A stretch of DNA of 64,000 bases from Streptomyces sp. GS7 (lineage in GTDB: Bacteria > Actinomycetota > Actinomycetes > Streptomycetales > Streptomycetaceae), in contig NZ_CP047146.1 of the NCBI RefSeq assembly GCF_009834125.1, positions 8,586,501-8,650,500 on the forward strand. Reading direction: 5' to 3'. The notes beneath the pieces are model-generated. The model searched no databases, was not told the origin of the DNA, and saw only the letters and a list, made by a program, of their open reading frames with translations. The translations under genes and the position numbers were made by a program. This document shows positions 61,652-64,000 of the stretch, piece by piece. The first letter of the stretch is position 1. Each line of letters begins with the position of its first letter.

Positions 61652-63166
61652 CTACTGGACACCCGCGCGTGCGCGCAGGAGCTCGTTGAGCACACGCACC
61701 GGCGATATGGGACACATCGAGAGCCGAGCGTCGAGTGCCGCCTCCCACTGCTCGGTCAGACCGGCCATGAGGCGCCGACGCATGCCGGGCGTGACGTGGG
61801 CGTAGCGCGCCGAGACCGATCCGTCGAGGTGGCCCATGCGCTCGTCCATGAGGACCTTCTCGGTGCCGAGGTCCTCCATCATCGTCCGGTGTGTGTGACG
61901 GAGGCCGTGGGGCGTGAGGCCCTTGGCAATCGGGAGCCAGCAAGTGTCGGCCCGTTCGCTGGCATTGCGTCCTCGTGCCGGAACGCCGGGCCACGGCTCA
62001 CCGAGCAGCGGCACGGGCCTTGCCTCCTGCGGGGCCTTCTTCGGATACCAGCCGGAGGCCGCCGGGGTGAACAGCCAGGTGGCAAAGCCGTTTCGACGCC
62101 AGTGAGCCGCGTGCCCAGACACCGCACCGCACCGCACGAACCCAAGGTCGGCGATGGCCTGCTCCACACGCGCTCGCGTAGCTTCAGCGACCCGGTCGGG
62201 GCGGTTGAGGACGTTGGACACCGTCCCCGTGGAGACCCCGGCCAGGCGCGCGACGTCGACAAGCTTTGCCCCCTGGTGACCACCGGTACGTGCCGCACCC
62301 TGTCCTCGGAAGACGTACGTCCTGCCATGGCACGGGCACGGCGTCGGCTTCGTACGGGCGATGTGGTTGGCGACCAGGGCGGACAGCCAGACCGTCGAGT
62401 CGATGGTGCGGTAGCTGTCGTCCTTGGGCGGGCAGCGCAGCAGCTCGCCGGTGTCGAGTTCGTACAGCTGCCACTCGACGCGGAACGCTCCGGGGCGGAC
62501 GAACTCGGTTTCCAGGCCGACGATTTCGCCCCAGCGCTTGCCGGTGTACCCCTTGAGGACCACGGCGACGAACTCGTCGTCGCGGCCGGAGAGCAGGGCA
62601 GCCCGCTCGGCGGTCAGCAGAATGCCGAGCGCGTCGGTGATGACCTTCTCCGGGCCACGGCCACGGGAGCGGCCGGCGCGCTTGCCGCGCCCACGCCGCC
62701 TGGCCGCCGGATTGGACGCGATCAGGCCCTCGTCGATCGCGTCCTCGAAGATCAGGTGGAGCGTCGAGCGCCAGGTCTTGACGCTGGAGGCCGCGTACAC
62801 GGCCTTCTCCTTCTTCTCCCACAAGTCGACGTCCGTGCGCAGGACGCCCGCGAGCGCCTTGTCCTCGAACTCGGGGAGCAGATGCTCCTCGATGTGGCGC
62901 CTGTAGTTCTGCATCGTCGAGGCAGCCAGATCCTGGGCCTCGTACCAGCGGCTCGCGTACTCGCCGAAGGTCTCCTGGCCCAGTGCCGGGTCGCGCCAGT
63001 CGCCCCGTCGGTACTTGTTCTCGGCCTCGCTCGCGGCGCGCTGGGCCTCGCCCTTGGTCGCGAACCTGATCGCCTTGCCGCTCTCGTCGACGACCGTGAG
63101 GTGCTTGCTGGGCGCGATCTTGTACCGGCCGCGCCAGTAGTTTCCGCGCTTCTCCGCGAAACCCAA
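61652..63166 (-). CDS. int: tyrosine integrase with an inserted LacI-type helix-turn-helix
   Basis: This phage-type recombinase integrates the element. An N-terminal arm-binding part (GFAEKRGNYWRGRYKIAPSK), a SAM-like core-binding domain and the catalytic domain are present: Arg about 211 in YTGKRWGE, HGLRHTH (about 419-425), MGHLDGS and the nucleophile Tyr about 455 in ARYAHV. Between the first Arg and the HxxR box, residues about 299-345 read KLVDVARLAGVSTGTVSNVLNRP and continue as a complete LacI-family DNA-binding domain. TTG at 63166 is chosen with GGAGGA upstream, 504 aa; no ATG is available nearby. It follows the excisionase-like gene by 47 bp. Confidence 0.9.
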   Translation of the reverse strand: MGFAEKRGNYWRGRYKIAPSKHLTVVDESGKAIRFATKGEAQRAASEAENKYRRGDWRDPALGQETFGEYASRWYEAQDLAASTMQNYRRHIEEHLLPEFEDKALAGVLRTDVDLWEKKEKAVYAASSVKTWRSTLHLIFEDAIDEGLIASNPAARRRGRGKRAGRSRGRGPEKVITDALGILLTAERAALLSGRDDEFVAVVLKGYTGKRWGEIVGLETEFVRPGAFRVEWQLYELDTGELLRCPPKDDSYRTIDSTVWLSALVANHIARTKPTPCPCHGRTYVFRGQGAARTGGHQGAKLVDVARLAGVSTGTVSNVLNRPDRVAEATRARVEQAIADLGFVRCGAVSGHAAHWRRNGFATWLFTPAASGWYPKKAPQEARPVPLLGEPWPGVPARGRNASERADTCWLPIAKGLTPHGLRHTHRTMMEDLGTEKVLMDERMGHLDGSVSARYAHVTPGMRRRLMAGLTEQWEAALDARLSMCPISPVRVLNELLRARAGVQ

Positions 63167-63213
63167 CTTCCGTCTTCCTCCCCTGGCTTTGGCTTGTGGC
63201 TGGCGCGGGCGCG

Positions 63214-63576
63214 CTACGCGACGGTCTCGTACTGGGTACGGCGCGGCGGCCGAGCCCGCAGACGCCCCGTCGTCAGGACCGCAGTAGGCCGACGAAGCTG
63301 GGAGACACGGGCTCGTGCGGCGGGAGGTGTCGCCCCTGCCGGAACGGCAGCCGCGTCGTCGGGGGATCGTGTCGGGCGCTCCTCGTAGAGGCGGACGATC
63401 TCGGCCAGGTGTTCGGCGGTGAAGCGGTACGCGCGGCCGACGCGGGTGTGCGGAATGAGGCTGCGACGGGCGCGGTCCTTGACCCACCAGGCAGAGCAGC
63501 CGAGGGCCTCGGCGATCTCCTCGGGGAGGTAGAGGCGGGGCAGTGTCGACGCGGTGTGCGGGAGGGCAGGAGGCAT
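63214..63576 (-). CDS. xis: excisionase-like winged-helix protein
   Basis: This 120-aa protein has the MerR/excisionase-type DNA-binding motif RLYLPEEIAEALGCSAWWVKDRARR then HTRVGRAYRFTAEHLAEIV, followed by an unstructured Arg/Pro/Ala-rich tail. Position directly upstream of the integrase fits a recombination directionality factor. ATG at 63576 is chosen; a TTG five codons upstream is possible. Confidence 0.82.
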   Translation of the reverse strand: MPPALPHTASTLPRLYLPEEIAEALGCSAWWVKDRARRSLIPHTRVGRAYRFTAEHLAEIVRLYEERPTRSPDDAAAVPAGATPPAARARVSQLRRPTAVLTTGRLRARPPRRTQYETVA

Positions 63577-63738
63577 GGGCTCTTGGCGCAAGAGGGTTCC
63601 TATCTGGAGCGATGGTGCGAGGGGGACGCACCGGGGTGGATCGCTCGGGTACGTACGGGCGAGGGAAGTGGGAGGTGGCGGAAGGGTGTTGCCCCGGTCA
63701 CCGACTGCTCGGCGGGAGCGATGCAGCGTCTGCGGCGG

Positions 63739-63990
63739 CTAGCACTCCCCGGCGAGCAGGGCCAGCGGGGAGACGCCGAGGGCGGCCGCGATGGCGACGA
63801 GGTCGTCGACGTCGCAGCGTCGGCGCCGGCGTTCGATGCGGGAGATGGTCGTAACGGTCATGGGGCGGCCCAGCTCGGTCGCGCGGGCGGCCAGCTGTCT
63901 TTGAGCGATTCCGCGCATGGTGCGGGCGCGCTCGATGGCGCGGGCGGTCCGATTTCCGGCCGGGCCTATTTCAAGAGGGTTTTGCTGCAC
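63739..63990 (-). CDS. XRE-family helix-turn-helix regulator
   Basis: The 83-aa product is a single XRE domain: RARTMRGIAQRQLAARATELGRPMTVTTISRIERRRRRCDVDDLVAIAAALGVSPLALL. The loop before the recognition helix is slightly longer than usual. It may be the repressor of the integrase/excisionase genes or the end-region regulator of the element. GTG at 63990 is 10 bases from the window edge, so its ribosome site is not visible. Confidence 0.8.
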   Translation of the reverse strand: MQQNPLEIGPAGNRTARAIERARTMRGIAQRQLAARATELGRPMTVTTISRIERRRRRCDVDDLVAIAAALGVSPLALLAGEC

Positions 63991-64000
63991 GGATCTGTTG

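Larger units (their letters stand above)
59231..64000. mobile_element. left part of an integrative element inserted at tRNA-Pro
   Basis: From the end of tRNA-Pro to the window edge the DNA differs from the conserved core: lower GC in the first gene, a TTA codon, weaker codon bias, and the set integrase, excisionase-like protein and XRE regulator in the order expected beside an attachment site. The integrase 3' end faces the tRNA, as in pSAM2-type elements. Replication and transfer genes and the far att copy must lie beyond 64000. No second copy of the tRNA 3' end is in the window. Confidence 0.65.

Noticed and set aside
62130..62270. LacI helix-turn-helix as a separate regulator gene
   Set aside because: It is in the same continuous frame as the integrase, with no start or stop between, and catalytic motifs lie on both sides.
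1..64000. Insertion sequences or transposases
   Set aside because: No transposase motif or terminal inverted repeat pair was recognised anywhere in the window.

Overview
The window is chromosomal DNA of a Streptomyces-type actinomycete. GC content is very high, coding regions show extreme G/C at codon third positions, GTG and TTG starts are common, and several genes are actinomycete developmental regulators (BldG, WblA, Crp). From memory, the gene order follows the conserved core block of S. coelicolor around SCO3540-SCO3582. No biosynthetic cluster, CRISPR array or insertion sequence is visible.

Layout. 0.1-7.1 kb: arylamine N-acetyltransferase, a membrane acyltransferase, a small membrane protein, a secreted glycerophosphodiesterase, tRNA-Thr(CGT) and a lipoprotein peptidase. 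7.3-15 kb: replication and topology genes holB, tmk (a membrane protein-thymidylate kinase fusion) and topA. 15.4-23.6 kb: envelope proteins, a methyltransferase, a lipoprotein, the H+-pyrophosphatase hppA, and the bldG-apgA developmental pair. 23.7-31.6 kb: a DUF1998 helicase convergent with a Tad/Flp pilus-like operon (ssd, tadA, tadB, tadC, a Flp-like DUF4244 protein, two TadE-like proteins). 32-44 kb: HAD phosphatase, a possible 6S-like RNA locus, a degenerate Fic protein divergent from a CooC-like ATPase, a decayed polysaccharide deacetylase, a SulP-carbonic anhydrase fusion, acetyl-CoA synthetase, NhaA, a holin-like protein and an epoxide-hydrolase-like protein. 44-49 kb: MarP-like protease, two-step NUDIX/protease operon, endonuclease III, Crp, a nucleotidyltransferase. 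49.3-57.3 kb: an MBL/NUDIX/RidA/DUF4177 operon divergent from two ArsA/Get3 ATPases, then wblA and a class A penicillin-binding protein. 57.5-59 kb: YqeY-like protein and metallophosphoesterase.

At tRNA-Pro(CGG) (59.16 kb) the style changes. To its right lies the left end of an integrative element that runs off the window: a CoiA-like gene with a duplicated C-terminal module and a TTA codon, three palindromes at an exact 24-bp period, a tyrosine integrase with a LacI-type helix-turn-helix inserted in its catalytic domain, an excisionase-like gene and an XRE regulator. This is the accessory part of the window and holds the least familiar biology.

Other unusual points are a TadE-like gene with no stop codon before it runs into the convergent helicase, a multi-frame pseudogene, lysine-rich tails on both TopA and endonuclease III, and strong hairpins in places that matter for transcription (topA-tmk, ssd-HAD). 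All functional statements rest on motifs read from the translations and on remembered family knowledge; no database search was run.
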